NCBI GenBank assembly: GCA_963788325.1
Contig: CAWBGJ010000014.1
Span: 124,001 to 188,000 of the forward strand
Length of the DNA: 64,000 nucleotides
Source: Prado023 sp963788325
GTDB lineage: Bacteria; Actinomycetota; Actinomycetes; S36-B12; CAIYMF01
Direction: 5' to 3'
The notes beneath the pieces are model-generated. The model was not told where the DNA came from and made no database searches. It saw only the letters and a list, made by a program, of their open reading frames with translations. Shown piece after piece: positions 16,691-24,847 of this stretch. Position 1 is the stretch's first letter. Every line of letters begins with the position of its first letter. The translations under genes and the position numbers were made by a program.

Positions 16691-17310
16691 AGCTCGCGCG
16701 GGACAGCCCCGGCGCCGAGCGTGGCCAGGTGCTCGGTGCACCACTGCACGTCGATCATCCGTCGTGGGTCGGCGTCGGCCCCCAACAGCGCGGCCAGTGC
16801 GACGACGGCCACCTTTGAGGCGTCGGTGCGCGCATGGAACTTCGACTCGGCAGCGAACAGACCCCCCACCTCCACGCCGAACAGGCCACCTGCCAGGGTC
16901 CCGTCCTGGGCCCAGACCTCCACCGAGTGCGCCCAGCCCAGCGCGTGCAGCTCCCGATAGCTCGCCGCGTACTCCGAGCTGATCCAGCCGTGCGGCCGGG
17001 TGGGGTCGCTGCACTGGCTCACCACGGCCTCGAACGCTGTGTCAACACTCACCTCGTAGCGGCCCAGGGCCCGCCGCAGGGATCGCGAGACGTGCACCCG
17101 GCCCGGCAGCAGGACACCGCGTGGATCCGGGGACCACCAGCCCAGGACCTCGCGCTCGGGCATCGCGAACAACCCGGACCGGTATCCGGCCAGCAGCATG
17201 CCCGGGGACAGGTCTGCCCCCACGGCCACGAACTCCACCCCTGCGGGCAGCGCAGCCAGGTCGACCGGCTCCGGAAGGGCCCAGTGCGGAGGTGCCGGCT
17301 CACTGGGCAT
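16570..17310 (-). CDS. aat: leucyl/phenylalanyl-tRNA-protein transferase
   Basis: The 246-residue protein has the Aat fold signatures 'YRSGLFAMPE' near residue 42, 'LGWWSPDPRGVLLPG', 'TRPHGWISSEYAASY', 'LAGGLFGVEVGGLFAAESKF' and 'MIDVQWCTEHLATLGA'. It adds Leu or Phe to N-terminal Arg/Lys of proteins and so marks them for ClpS/ClpAP-type degradation in the N-degron pathway. No clear ribosome site precedes the ATG. Its 3' end overlaps the tail of the convergent TusA gene. Confidence 0.94.
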   Translation of the reverse strand: MPSEPAPPHWALPEPVDLAALPAGVEFVAVGADLSPGMLLAGYRSGLFAMPEREVLGWWSPDPRGVLLPGRVHVSRSLRRALGRYEVSVDTAFEAVVSQCSDPTRPHGWISSEYAASYRELHALGWAHSVEVWAQDGTLAGGLFGVEVGGLFAAESKFHARTDASKVAVVALAALLGADADPRRMIDVQWCTEHLATLGAGAVPRELYLRALPATLSCPPVLSDVLPGVEGPVAAAFPAASRIRWR

Positions 17311-17369
17311 GGCTGGGCGCCCGGCTCGCGTGCGGAGGGTGCCGGTGGGGATGCCTGGCCGACGGCCGA

Positions 17370-18356
17370 TCAGGGCCGGGGAAGCAGCACATGCGCCCCG
17401 ATCTCCTGCGCCGCCGCCTCGCCGTAGGTGTCATGGACCCGGCTCAGGAAGGACTTCGTGGCCAGCTCGTACTCCTGTGTCCCGACGCTCTCGATGACAT
17501 GCGTGGCCAGGAGGGACCCGACCTGAGCGCACCGCTTGAGGGGCAGCCCCCAGGCCAGGCCGGACAGGAATCCGGCTCGGAAGGCATCGCCCACGCCAGT
17601 GGGATCAGCCCGCCTGGACTCCTTGGGGGTCGGGACGTGGATCGCCGGCTCCCCCTTGCGCTCGATCCGTGCCCCGTCGGGGCCCAGGGTGGTGACCCGG
17701 ATGCCCACGCGGTCCAGGATCTCCGCGCTGGTCCACCCGGTCTTCTGCTCGGTGAGCGCGGCCTCGTACTCGTTGGTGAACAGGTAGGCGGCCCCGTCGA
17801 CGAGCAGGCGGATGTCCGCACCGTTCATGCGCGCGAGCTGCTGCGAGGGATCGGCCGCGAACGGGATCCGCCGGTAACGGCACTCCTCGGTGTGGCGCAG
17901 CATCGCCTCGGGGTCATTGGCCCCGATGAGCACCAGGTCGACACTCCCGACCCGCTCGACCACGGGCCCGAGCTCGATGTCGCGGGCCTCCTGCATCGCC
18001 CCGGCATAGAACGTGGCGATCTGGTTGGCGTGCTCGTCGGTGGTGCACACGAAGCGCGCGGTGTGGCGGACGTCGGAGACGTGCACCGACTCGGTGTCGA
18101 CCCCGTGGCGAGCCAGCCAGGATCGGTAGTCAGCGAAGTCCGGACCGACGGCAGCGACCAGGATCGGGTTGAGACCGAGCATGCCCATCCCGAACGAGAT
18201 GTTGGCAGCCACGCCTCCGCGCCGGACTTCGAGCTCATCGACCAGGAACGACAGCGAGATCTTGTCCAGCTTGTCCAGGACGATCGACTCCGAGAACCTC
18301 CCGGGGAAGGTCATCAGGTGGTCGGTGGCGATGGAACCGGTGATCACGATCCGCAT
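17370..18356 (-). CDS. adoK: PfkB-family carbohydrate/nucleoside kinase, adenosine-kinase-like
   Basis: The 328-residue ribokinase-fold protein has 'RRGGVAANISFGMGMLG' near residue 47 (substrate loop) and the anion hole/catalytic 'DPTGVGDAFRAGFLSGLAWG' near residue 250, where the Asp is the general base. Family members phosphorylate sugars or nucleosides; its closest recalled relative in this synteny is Rv2202c, an adenosine kinase. Sugar substrates cannot be excluded from sequence. An AGGGGG site precedes the ATG. It is on the same strand as, and downstream of, the ErpA-type gene. Confidence 0.82.
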   Translation of the reverse strand: MRIVITGSIATDHLMTFPGRFSESIVLDKLDKISLSFLVDELEVRRGGVAANISFGMGMLGLNPILVAAVGPDFADYRSWLARHGVDTESVHVSDVRHTARFVCTTDEHANQIATFYAGAMQEARDIELGPVVERVGSVDLVLIGANDPEAMLRHTEECRYRRIPFAADPSQQLARMNGADIRLLVDGAAYLFTNEYEAALTEQKTGWTSAEILDRVGIRVTTLGPDGARIERKGEPAIHVPTPKESRRADPTGVGDAFRAGFLSGLAWGLPLKRCAQVGSLLATHVIESVGTQEYELATKSFLSRVHDTYGEAAAQEIGAHVLLPRP

Positions 18357-18396
18357 GACAGAACCCCCTGGGCGGTTGGGCGACGGGGGTGACCCT

Positions 18397-18492
18397 AGTG
18401 CGTCACGGCAGTCGAACGAGTCACCGCATGTGGGTCAGGTCGGTGGAAGGGGCCACCTGGGGTGCGTCAGGTCAGTGGAACGAGTCACCGCA
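18397..18492. repeat. 64-bp-period duplication of the erpA 3' end
   Basis: Bases 18397-18428 match 18461-18492 at 28 of 32 positions. The second copy covers the last codons and stop of the ErpA-type gene; the first lies just downstream of it in the transcript. A short ggtgg/ccacc hairpin (18442-18457) sits between the copies. Confidence 0.65.
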
Positions 18493-18837
18493 GGCGCAGG
18501 ACCCGGTCGCGTTCGGGTTGTCGATCGTGAAGCCCTGCTTCTCGATGGTGTCCACGAAGTCGATCGTGGCTCCGGTGAGGTACGGCGCACTCATCCGGTC
18601 GGTGACGACCTCGACACCGTCGAAGTCCTTGCGCACATCGCCGTCGAGGGCGCGCTCGTCGAAGAAGAGCTGGTAGCGCAGGCCAGAGCAGCCACCGGGC
18701 TGGACCGCCACGCGCAGCGCCAGGTCGTCGCGACCCTCGGAGTCGAGCAGCGACCGGACCTTGTCGGCAGCCGTCGCGGTCAGCACGATCCCGTCGGTGG
18801 TCGGCGCGGTGGTCTCTGTGGTGGTCTCAGCGGTCAT
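18472..18837 (-). CDS. erpA: HesB/IscA-type iron-sulfur cluster insertion protein
   Basis: This 121-residue A-type carrier has the three cluster-binding cysteines in 'QPGGCSGLRYQLFFDE' (near residue 53) and 'GSCACGDSFH' at the C-terminus. It receives Fe-S clusters and delivers them to apo-proteins; local clients could include the Rieske protein, LipA and NadA. The start is placed at the ATG before 'TAETTTETTAPTTDG', a short Thr-rich leader, because the longer frame upstream is Arg-rich and unlike the family. Rv2204c is the counterpart in mycobacteria. Confidence 0.9.
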   Translation of the reverse strand: MTAETTTETTAPTTDGIVLTATAADKVRSLLDSEGRDDLALRVAVQPGGCSGLRYQLFFDERALDGDVRKDFDGVEVVTDRMSAPYLTGATIDFVDTIEKQGFTIDNPNATGSCACGDSFH

Positions 18838-18974
18838 CGGTGGGGCCCTCCTGGCGGTGTCTGTGATGGGTGAACGCACGCGGCGGGTGCGTGCATTCCC
18901 AGAACAATGCTTGCACGGGTCGCCGCGTTCGACCAATCATCGAGTTCGACGTGGCACTGCCGCGCTGGGATCCC

Positions 18975-18980
18975 TACAAT
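18975..18980 (+). promoter_or_regulatory. -10 element, leaderless promoter
   Basis: TACAAT ends 6 nt before ATG 18987, with no ribosome site. It is one of the best -10 matches in the window. Confidence 0.6.
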
Positions 18981-18986
18981 CCGCCC

Positions 18987-19715
18987 ATGCCCAGCGAGAA
19001 TCCCGGCGCGCAAGCCGGGCACGACGACACCCTGACCTCACCGGCTCGAGAGTCCGCAGAGGGCAGCGGCCCGCCCGCGGCCGACGCAGCCTCCAGCGAG
19101 TCGGTCTGGTCCGACCGCCTCGAGTTCATCACCGTGGTGGTGCTCTCGGTGACCACGATCCTGACCGCCTGGTCGGCGTTCGAGTCGAGCAAGTGGGGTG
19201 GGGCCATGTCCATCTCCTTCTCGCAGGCCTCGAGCGCGCGCATCGAGGCCGCCCGGTTGGACAGTGTGGCGACCACCCGGGCCAGTACTCAGGTACAGCT
19301 CTGGACCAGCTGGCTGGTGGAATCCCCGGCCGACCCCGAGATCGCGAAGTTCCTCGAGTCCCGGTTCCCCGAGCCGCTGGCGCGGGCGCACACCGAATGG
19401 CTGGCCACAAGCCCACTGGAGAACCCGTCGGCGCCGGCGTCCCCGTTCGAGATGCCCTCCTACGTCATGCCCGAGGAGGTGGCCGCTGCCGCTGCCGACG
19501 TCCGCGCGGACGCCAAGTACGAGGAGGCCCTGGCGAACAACCAGCGCGGCGACAACTACACGCTGATGACCGTCCTGTTCGCTGCCGTGCTGTTCTTCGC
19601 GGCCATGTCCAACCGCATGCGCAAACTGCGCTCGCGGGTGACGCTGCTCGGGTTCGCCCTGGTGCTGGCGACGGTGGGCGTCGTGCTGCTCGCGACCTTC
19701 CCCAAGCTGATCTGA
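18987..19715 (+). CDS. three-helix membrane protein, function unknown
   Basis: The 242-residue protein has an acidic/Ser-rich N-terminus, one transmembrane helix at about residues 46-64 ('FITVVVLSVTTILTAWSAF'), a ~130-residue soluble part rich in Ala/Glu helices, and two C-terminal helices around residues 190-240. The soluble part between helices is predicted to face one side of the membrane. No enzyme motif is visible. The start at ATG 18987 is fixed by the -10 box 6 nt upstream. It is divergent from the ErpA-type gene. The N-terminal helix plus paired C-terminal helices resemble DUF4337-like proteins only loosely. Confidence 0.75.
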   Translation: MPSENPGAQAGHDDTLTSPARESAEGSGPPAADAASSESVWSDRLEFITVVVLSVTTILTAWSAFESSKWGGAMSISFSQASSARIEAARLDSVATTRASTQVQLWTSWLVESPADPEIAKFLESRFPEPLARAHTEWLATSPLENPSAPASPFEMPSYVMPEEVAAAAADVRADAKYEEALANNQRGDNYTLMTVLFAAVLFFAAMSNRMRKLRSRVTLLGFALVLATVGVVLLATFPKLI

Positions 19716-19731
19716 GCCCTCGGCGCGCCTG

Positions 19732-20859
19732 TCAGGCGCGCGACCACGTCCGAGCCGCCCTGCTGGCGGCACGGGCCAGGCCCTCGGCAGGGTCCTCCCC
19801 CGGCTGCGCAGCGGCCGGGAAGGCCGCCGAGACGCCGGAGGTCATCCACTCCCTGCGGGTGACCTCGACTCGCCCGGCCAGCACCACGACCGGGACAGCG
19901 CGCGCGCTCGCCGCTGCAGCGACCCCGGCCACCACCTTGCCGCGCAGAGACTGCCAGTCGAACGAGCCCTCCCCGGTGATCACCAGGTCCACGGAGTCGA
20001 GCAACTCCTCGACCCCTGCCGCGGCGATGACCGTGGTGATGCCGGGCACCCGTCGGGCGCCCAGGCGGATCATCGCCATCCCGAGGCCCCCGCCGGCCCC
20101 GGCCCCGAGTGCCACGGCCGGGGCGCGTCCGGAGTCGGTCCGTCCGAGCAGGTGGGCCCAGTGCCGCATCGCGGCCTCCAGCAAATCGACCTGCCCGGCG
20201 CCGGCGCCCTTCTGGGCAGCAAAGCCGAATGCTGCGCCGCGCGCTCCGAGCAGTGGAACGTCGACATCCGTGGCGACCTCGAGGACGGCACCTGCGACCG
20301 TCGTCAGGGCAGGCAGGAGATCGACCCGGTCAACGTCCAGGAGTTCGGCTCCGCCGCCGACCAGACCCCCGGGGCCACCGGCACCGGCGCGGGCACCTGT
20401 CCAGGCACTGGCCCCAAGCGCGGCCAACAGCCCGGCACCCCCGTCGCACGTCCCGGTCCCACCCACCCCGAGGACGATCCGTCGGGCACCTCCGGCCAGC
20501 GCATCAGCCATCAACTCCCCGACGCCACGCGTCGTCGTACGGGTCGGATCGCGGCTCCCCGAGGGGACCAGGTGCAGTCCGGCCGCCTGCGCGCTCTCGA
20601 TCCAGGCGGTGCCGTCAGCGGTGCGCAGGTACGTGGCACGCACCGGGTCCCCGCAGGGCCCCGTCACCACCCGGTCGATGACCGCCCCACTTCGACCGGC
20701 CCGGATCGCGTCGACGAACCCCGGCCCGCCATCGGACATCGGCCGCTGGACCAGATGGTCGCCGGGCGCCTGAGCAGCCCATCCGCGGGCGATCGCATGA
20801 GAAGCCTCGACCGCAGTGAGCGTCCCAGTGAACGAGTCGGGACAGACCAGGACCTCCAC
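19732..20859 (-). CDS. glycerate kinase, GarK/GlxK family
   Basis: About 375 residues beginning 'VEVLVCPDSFTGTLTAVEAS', the family start ('APDSFKGSLSA...'). 'RPMSDGGPGFVDA' near residue 40, 'IVLGVGGTGTCDGGAGLLAALG' and 'DLVITGEGSFDWQSLRGK' are further signatures of two-domain glycerate kinases that phosphorylate D-glycerate with ATP. GTG 20859 puts the conserved strand at the N-terminus; ATG 20913 would add 18 residues. No convincing ribosome site is present for either. It matches the position of Rv2205c. Confidence 0.88.
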   Translation of the reverse strand: MEVLVCPDSFTGTLTAVEASHAIARGWAAQAPGDHLVQRPMSDGGPGFVDAIRAGRSGAVIDRVVTGPCGDPVRATYLRTADGTAWIESAQAAGLHLVPSGSRDPTRTTTRGVGELMADALAGGARRIVLGVGGTGTCDGGAGLLAALGASAWTGARAGAGGPGGLVGGGAELLDVDRVDLLPALTTVAGAVLEVATDVDVPLLGARGAAFGFAAQKGAGAGQVDLLEAAMRHWAHLLGRTDSGRAPAVALGAGAGGGLGMAMIRLGARRVPGITTVIAAAGVEELLDSVDLVITGEGSFDWQSLRGKVVAGVAAAASARAVPVVVLAGRVEVTRREWMTSGVSAAFPAAAQPGEDPAEGLARAASRAARTWSRA

Positions 20860-21194
20860 GGGGCAGCAGTCTGGCACTGCGCGCAGGCCAGCGCCGCCCT
20901 CGAGGCCTCGCATCGCCGCCGCAGCCTCGGCGCGAGCGCTGCTGGGGCCGCGCACTCCCGGGGCCACGCCGCGCACTGCCTCGGGCCACACACTCCTGGG
21001 GTCGCACACTGCCTCGCGGAACCTTGCCGCTGATCTGGTCACAATCCGCCTGCTGGGCTAGCGGCCTAACGAACCTTGCCGTCGATGTGGTCGCTCCCTG
21101 GCGATCCACGGGGGCGTAGGACGACCACATCGACGGCAAGGTTGCCTTCCCCGCCCGTCCCGGAACTCCCTGACGACCCATTCGACGGCAAGGT
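20860..21194. other. 335-bp intergenic region
   Basis: It separates the glycerate kinase start from the MmcQ/YjbR protein stop, both on the minus strand. It holds a large inverted repeat with a third copy (next entry). The part from 20860 to about 21060 shows no supported gene; open frames there are continuations of the kinase frame or antisense. Confidence 0.6.
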
Positions 21195-21196
21195 TC
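21071..21196. repeat. large inverted repeat with a third, competing copy
   Basis: Bases 21072-21093 are exactly complementary to 21122-21143 (22 nt, 28-nt loop). Bases 21182-21196 repeat the core and are exactly complementary to 21071-21085, so the left arm can pair with either right arm. The element lies at the 3' end of the MmcQ/YjbR gene, and the last copy reaches into its stop region, suggesting a terminator or RNA-stabilising structure. Confidence 0.75.
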
Positions 21197-21602
21197 ACTG
21201 GGGCTGCCGCCCTGCGCGCCCTTCCAGCTCGGCCACCAAGGTCCTGGGTGCAGTCCTGCGGTAGGACGCCTCGATCAGCTCGCCGACTTCCACCCAATCG
21301 GGCTCATCCAGGTCGACGCCCAGCCACCCCGAGGGGCCCAGGTAGGCCGGCGCGAAGCTGCGCGGGTCCGACATGAGGGCCGTGCGCTCGTCGGGGTCAA
21401 GGCGGACCATCAGGGACTGCGAGTGCTGGACGTAGGCGCCGTCGACCTTGACTGACCCCCCGTAGTACGCGAAGACCTTGGTGGTGAAGAAGGCAGGCCG
21501 CCCATGCGAGACCTTCTCGGCGGCTCCGGGCAGTCCCAAGGCAATATGTCGGACCTGGGCCAGGAACGGGTCGAGGTCATCGAACATCCGGGGATGGGTC
21601 AT
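21195..21602 (-). CDS. MmcQ/YjbR-family protein
   Basis: This 135-residue protein matches the MmcQ/YjbR fold: 'ALGLPGAAEKVSHGRPAFFTTKVFAYY' near residue 20, 'SLMVRLDPDERTALMSDP' and 'GWLGVDLDEPDWVEVGELIEASYRRTAP' at the end. The family is a small double-wing DNA-binding-like fold of unsettled function. A weak GGAGC lies about 9 nt before the ATG. It is divergent from nadA, but no functional link is evident. Confidence 0.85.
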   Translation of the reverse strand: MTHPRMFDDLDPFLAQVRHIALGLPGAAEKVSHGRPAFFTTKVFAYYGGSVKVDGAYVQHSQSLMVRLDPDERTALMSDPRSFAPAYLGPSGWLGVDLDEPDWVEVGELIEASYRRTAPRTLVAELEGRAGRQPQ

Positions 21603-21775
21603 CTGGCTGCTGCTCCAGGTGCGCGACGTGGCGGACGGGTAGCTTCCATCATCTTCGGGGCGTCAATGGGGAACCAGGCGCCACGGTGCAGCGACGATCC
21701 CCCGGCCCGCGCTCTCAGTCTGTGGAACGATGAACCCCTGCACCGCGCCGCATCACGCACGAGGAAGGCCCCGCG

Positions 21776-22978
21776 ATGTCCGACACGGCCACCTGGACCG
21801 AGCCGCAACCCACTCCGCTGGCTCTCCTGCTGCTGGGCCAGGGCAGCGATCCGGGAACCGAGAAGGGCGTCGAATGCCCGGGGGCCCTGCCGGCCGCCTC
21901 GGACCCCGACCTCGTCGCGCGGGCGCAGCGGGCCCGGGCCGCGCTGGGATCACGCGCCTACATCTTGGGCCACCACTACCAGCGCGACGAGGTGATCGCG
22001 TTCGCGGACGTCACCGGCGACTCGTTCAAGCTGGCCCAGCAGGCCGCCGCAAACCCGGCGGCGGAGTTCATCGTGTTCTGCGGCGTGCACTTCATGGCAG
22101 AGAGCGCCGACATCCTCACCGGCGCCGAGCAGCAGGTGATCCTGCCGGATCTGGCTGCCGGCTGCTCCATGGCCGACATGGCCGAGATCGGGCAGGTCGA
22201 GGACGCCTGGGCGCGGTTCGAGGAACTCGGCCTGGCCGAGGGCACCATCCCGGTGACGTACATGAACTCCACGGCTGCCATCAAGTCCTTCACGGGGCGA
22301 AACGGCGGGACGATCTGCACGTCGAGCAACGCGCGGCAGTCCCTGGAGTGGGCCTTCGAGCAGGGTGAGCGCGTGTTCTTCCTGCCCGACCAGCACCTCG
22401 GGCGCAACACCGCGGTGCTGGACCTTGGCCTGGAACTGGGCGACTGTGTGGTGTTCGACCCGCACAAGCCCGGCGGTGGCCTGACTGCCGAACAGCTGGA
22501 CGCGGCCAGGGTCGTGCTCTGGCGTGGGCACTGCTCCGTGCACGGCAGGTTCACCGAGGAGGTCGTGGACGAGGCGCGAGCCACGATCCCGGGGGTCAAC
22601 ATCCTGGTCCACCCGGAGTGCCGCCACGAGGTCGTCACGAAGGCCGACTTCGTCGGGTCGACCGAGTACATCATCAAGGTCCTCGATGCTGCCGAGCCGG
22701 GATCCGCCTGGGCGATCGGCACCGAGCTGAACCTCGTGCGCAGGCTGGCCCTTGCACACCCGGACAAGCAGGTCAGCTTCCTGGACCGCTCAGTCTGCTA
22801 CTGCTCGACGATGAACCGGATCGACCTGCCACATCTGGTGTGGACCTTGGAGAACCTGGTGGCGGGCAACGTGGTCAACCAGATCGTCGTCGACCCGGAC
22901 ACCGCGCACTGGGCCCGAGTGGCCCTGGACCGGATGCTGGCGTTGCCCGGGGTCGGCGCGACCCCCACCCCGGACTGA
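21776..22978 (+). CDS. nadA: quinolinate synthase
   Basis: The 400-residue protein carries the three cysteine motifs that ligate the single [4Fe-4S] cluster: 'FCGVHFMAESAD' near residue 102, 'VHPECRHEV' near residue 280 and 'SVCYCSTMNRIDLPHL' near residue 340. 'GHHYQRDEVIAFADVTGDS' binds the iminoaspartate/DHAP substrates. It makes quinolinate for NAD synthesis. A GAGGAAGG site precedes ATG 21776. nadB and nadC are not adjacent, so it is transcribed alone or with the following gene. Confidence 0.96.
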   Translation: MSDTATWTEPQPTPLALLLLGQGSDPGTEKGVECPGALPAASDPDLVARAQRARAALGSRAYILGHHYQRDEVIAFADVTGDSFKLAQQAAANPAAEFIVFCGVHFMAESADILTGAEQQVILPDLAAGCSMADMAEIGQVEDAWARFEELGLAEGTIPVTYMNSTAAIKSFTGRNGGTICTSSNARQSLEWAFEQGERVFFLPDQHLGRNTAVLDLGLELGDCVVFDPHKPGGGLTAEQLDAARVVLWRGHCSVHGRFTEEVVDEARATIPGVNILVHPECRHEVVTKADFVGSTEYIIKVLDAAEPGSAWAIGTELNLVRRLALAHPDKQVSFLDRSVCYCSTMNRIDLPHLVWTLENLVAGNVVNQIVVDPDTAHWARVALDRMLALPGVGATPTPD

Positions 22979-23108
22979 GCGGGCGGCTCCCCCAGCTGCC
23001 GACGGGACTCGGCTGTCCCATGCGCGCCCCACCGAGGGCGAGTAACGTCGAGGCCACGGGCATGGTCACGCGCGTCCATGCCGCACCGGCACCCCCAAGG
23101 AGCTCGCC

Positions 23109-24233
23109 GTGTCCCTACACCTCTCCCTGCCCGACAACGACCAGATCGCCACACTGCTCAACCACCGCCGGGCGGGCAGCGTGTCGCTCTATCTGCCCAC
23201 GGATCCCGCCGGCGATGCCCGGGCCGAGCGGATCACCCTCGGGAACCTGCGCGACGAGGCGATGGCGCAACTGGCCCTCATCGACCTGCCTCGCGGCGAG
23301 CCCGGACAGGTGCAGGACCTGCTCGCAGAGCTCCTCGACGACGAGTTCTTCTGGGCCCACCAGGCGAACAGCCTGGCGATCTTCGTCGACCCGACCCACC
23401 TCACGGCCTTCCAGCTGCCCAGCCGGCTCACAGAGATGGTCGGGGTGTCGGACCGCTGGCACGTCAAGCCACTGCTGCGCGCCCTGACCTTCAGCAACTC
23501 GGGGTACGTGCTCGCGCTGTCACAGAACGCGACCCGGGTGCTCTCGGTGCCCACGCAGGGGGACGTGCGCGAGGTCTCCGTCCCCGACCTGCCCACCGAC
23601 GCGGTCGACGCCGTGGCGGTGCCCTCGATCAGCGGCCGTTCCCACTACGGCCGCGCGGTCGGAAGCGAGGGTCGCAAGATGCGCCTGGGGCAGTACTCGC
23701 GGGCCGTGGATGCTGCCCTGCGCCCGCTCCTGAGGGGACGCGAGACACCGCTGGTCCTCGCCGCGGCCTCCCCGATGAGCGACATCTACGCGAGCTGGAA
23801 CACCTACCCGCACCTGGCGGTGCAGCGCATCGAGGGCAATGTCGAGGCGCTGTCGGACGCCGAGCTCGCCCAGCGCGCCCGCGCCATCTTCGACGAGGTC
23901 AATGCCGCGCGACTGCGTGGCCTGCACGAGGAGTTCGAGCGGCGCACCGGCGAGGGCCGCACCGAGACCGACGTCGCCGCGCTGGCCAGAACAGCCACGT
24001 TCGGGCAGGTCGCCACGCTGTTCGTCGACATCGATGCTGCCCTGCCGGGCACCGTCGACGACGGGGGCGAGGTCGACTTCGCCGCCGCGGGCGATGCCGT
24101 CAACTACGGCGTGCTCGACGAGATCACACGACGGGTGTGGCTTGCCGGTGGTCAGGTGCTCGCCCTGCGCGCGGAGGACATCCCGGGCGGCGGCCAGGCC
24201 GCGGCGATCCTGCGCTGGGCGCCGCTTCGCTGA
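23109..24233 (+). CDS. baeRF-like protein (bacterial archaeo-eukaryotic release factor fold)
   Basis: The 374-residue soluble protein begins 'LLNHRRAGSVSLYLPTDPAGDARAE', a start typical of bacterial eRF1-related (baeRF) proteins. A pelota-like central part has 'PLLRALTFSNSGYVLALSQNATRVL', and the C-terminal part has 'PLVLAAASPMSDIY' and 'TATFGQVATLFVDID'. Such proteins are thought to act on ribosomes or nucleic acids but are poorly characterised and are often mis-annotated. GTG 23109 has an AAGGAG site 6 nt upstream. It follows nadA by 130 bp and converges on the psp operon. Confidence 0.65.
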   Translation: MSLHLSLPDNDQIATLLNHRRAGSVSLYLPTDPAGDARAERITLGNLRDEAMAQLALIDLPRGEPGQVQDLLAELLDDEFFWAHQANSLAIFVDPTHLTAFQLPSRLTEMVGVSDRWHVKPLLRALTFSNSGYVLALSQNATRVLSVPTQGDVREVSVPDLPTDAVDAVAVPSISGRSHYGRAVGSEGRKMRLGQYSRAVDAALRPLLRGRETPLVLAAASPMSDIYASWNTYPHLAVQRIEGNVEALSDAELAQRARAIFDEVNAARLRGLHEEFERRTGEGRTETDVAALARTATFGQVATLFVDIDAALPGTVDDGGEVDFAAAGDAVNYGVLDEITRRVWLAGGQVLALRAEDIPGGGQAAAILRWAPLR

Positions 24234-24244
24234 CGGTCGGGCCC

Positions 24245-24267
24245 GGGTCGGGTCGGGTCGGGTCGGG
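24245..24267 (+). repeat. GGGTC pentamer tandem run (G-tract)
   Basis: Four GGGTC units followed by GGG lie between the convergent baeRF-like gene and pspAB. The five G3 tracts could form a G-quadruplex or slow polymerase. Confidence 0.6.
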
Positions 24268-24271
24268 CAAG

Positions 24272-24847
24272 TTACAGGCCCGGGGCACCCCAGATCGGGA
24301 ACCAGCGGGAAAGGTCCGCCTCGAGGGTCAGTTCATCGCGCACCAGGTCGCGGATCTGCAGTTCGAGCATGGTGTCGCGCGCCTGGCCGCCACCGGGCAT
24401 CGGCGCGAACGGGTAGAACGCGCCGGCCTTGAACAGGTAGACCATCGCCAGCGGCCGCTCCCCCGGACCCACGAACGTGGCCATCGCGCACAGCAGCTGC
24501 GGACCGAACCCGCTGTCCTGCAGGGTGAGGTTGACCGCGTGCAGGTGCGTCACCAGTGCCCCTACATCCGGAGGGTCGGTGCGTACCACGAGCCACGTGT
24601 ACCCGTACTGGTCGGCAGTCAGCTCGACCACCGGATTGCCCGAGACCGCCAGCAGCTCCTCGATCTCCGTCTGGACCGCAGCGAAGGCCCGGCCGTCGGG
24701 GACCCGGAAGGCCACAGCCCCGCTGCCTGTTGCCTGATAGTCCAGACTCGCCGAGAGGGTGATCGCCGCGGACGGCAGGCCGAAGATGGCATCCAGGTCG
24801 GGGCGCGCGGGCTTGCGCCGACCCATGATCGAGTCGAAGAGGCCCAT
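24272..24847 (-). CDS. pspAB: PspA-associated protein PspAB
   Basis: The 191-residue protein begins 'MGLFDSIMGRRKPARPDLD' and contains 'GSGAVAFRVPDGRAFAAVQTEIEELL' and a hydrophobic 'RPLAMVYLFKAGAFYPFAPM'. This matches the actinobacterial PspAB family found beside pspA and htpX. Its role in envelope stress is inferred from that association. The start overlaps the htpX stop (TGATG), so it is translated as the third gene of pspA-htpX-pspAB. Confidence 0.85.
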   Translation of the reverse strand: MGLFDSIMGRRKPARPDLDAIFGLPSAAITLSASLDYQATGSGAVAFRVPDGRAFAAVQTEIEELLAVSGNPVVELTADQYGYTWLVVRTDPPDVGALVTHLHAVNLTLQDSGFGPQLLCAMATFVGPGERPLAMVYLFKAGAFYPFAPMPGGGQARDTMLELQIRDLVRDELTLEADLSRWFPIWGAPGL

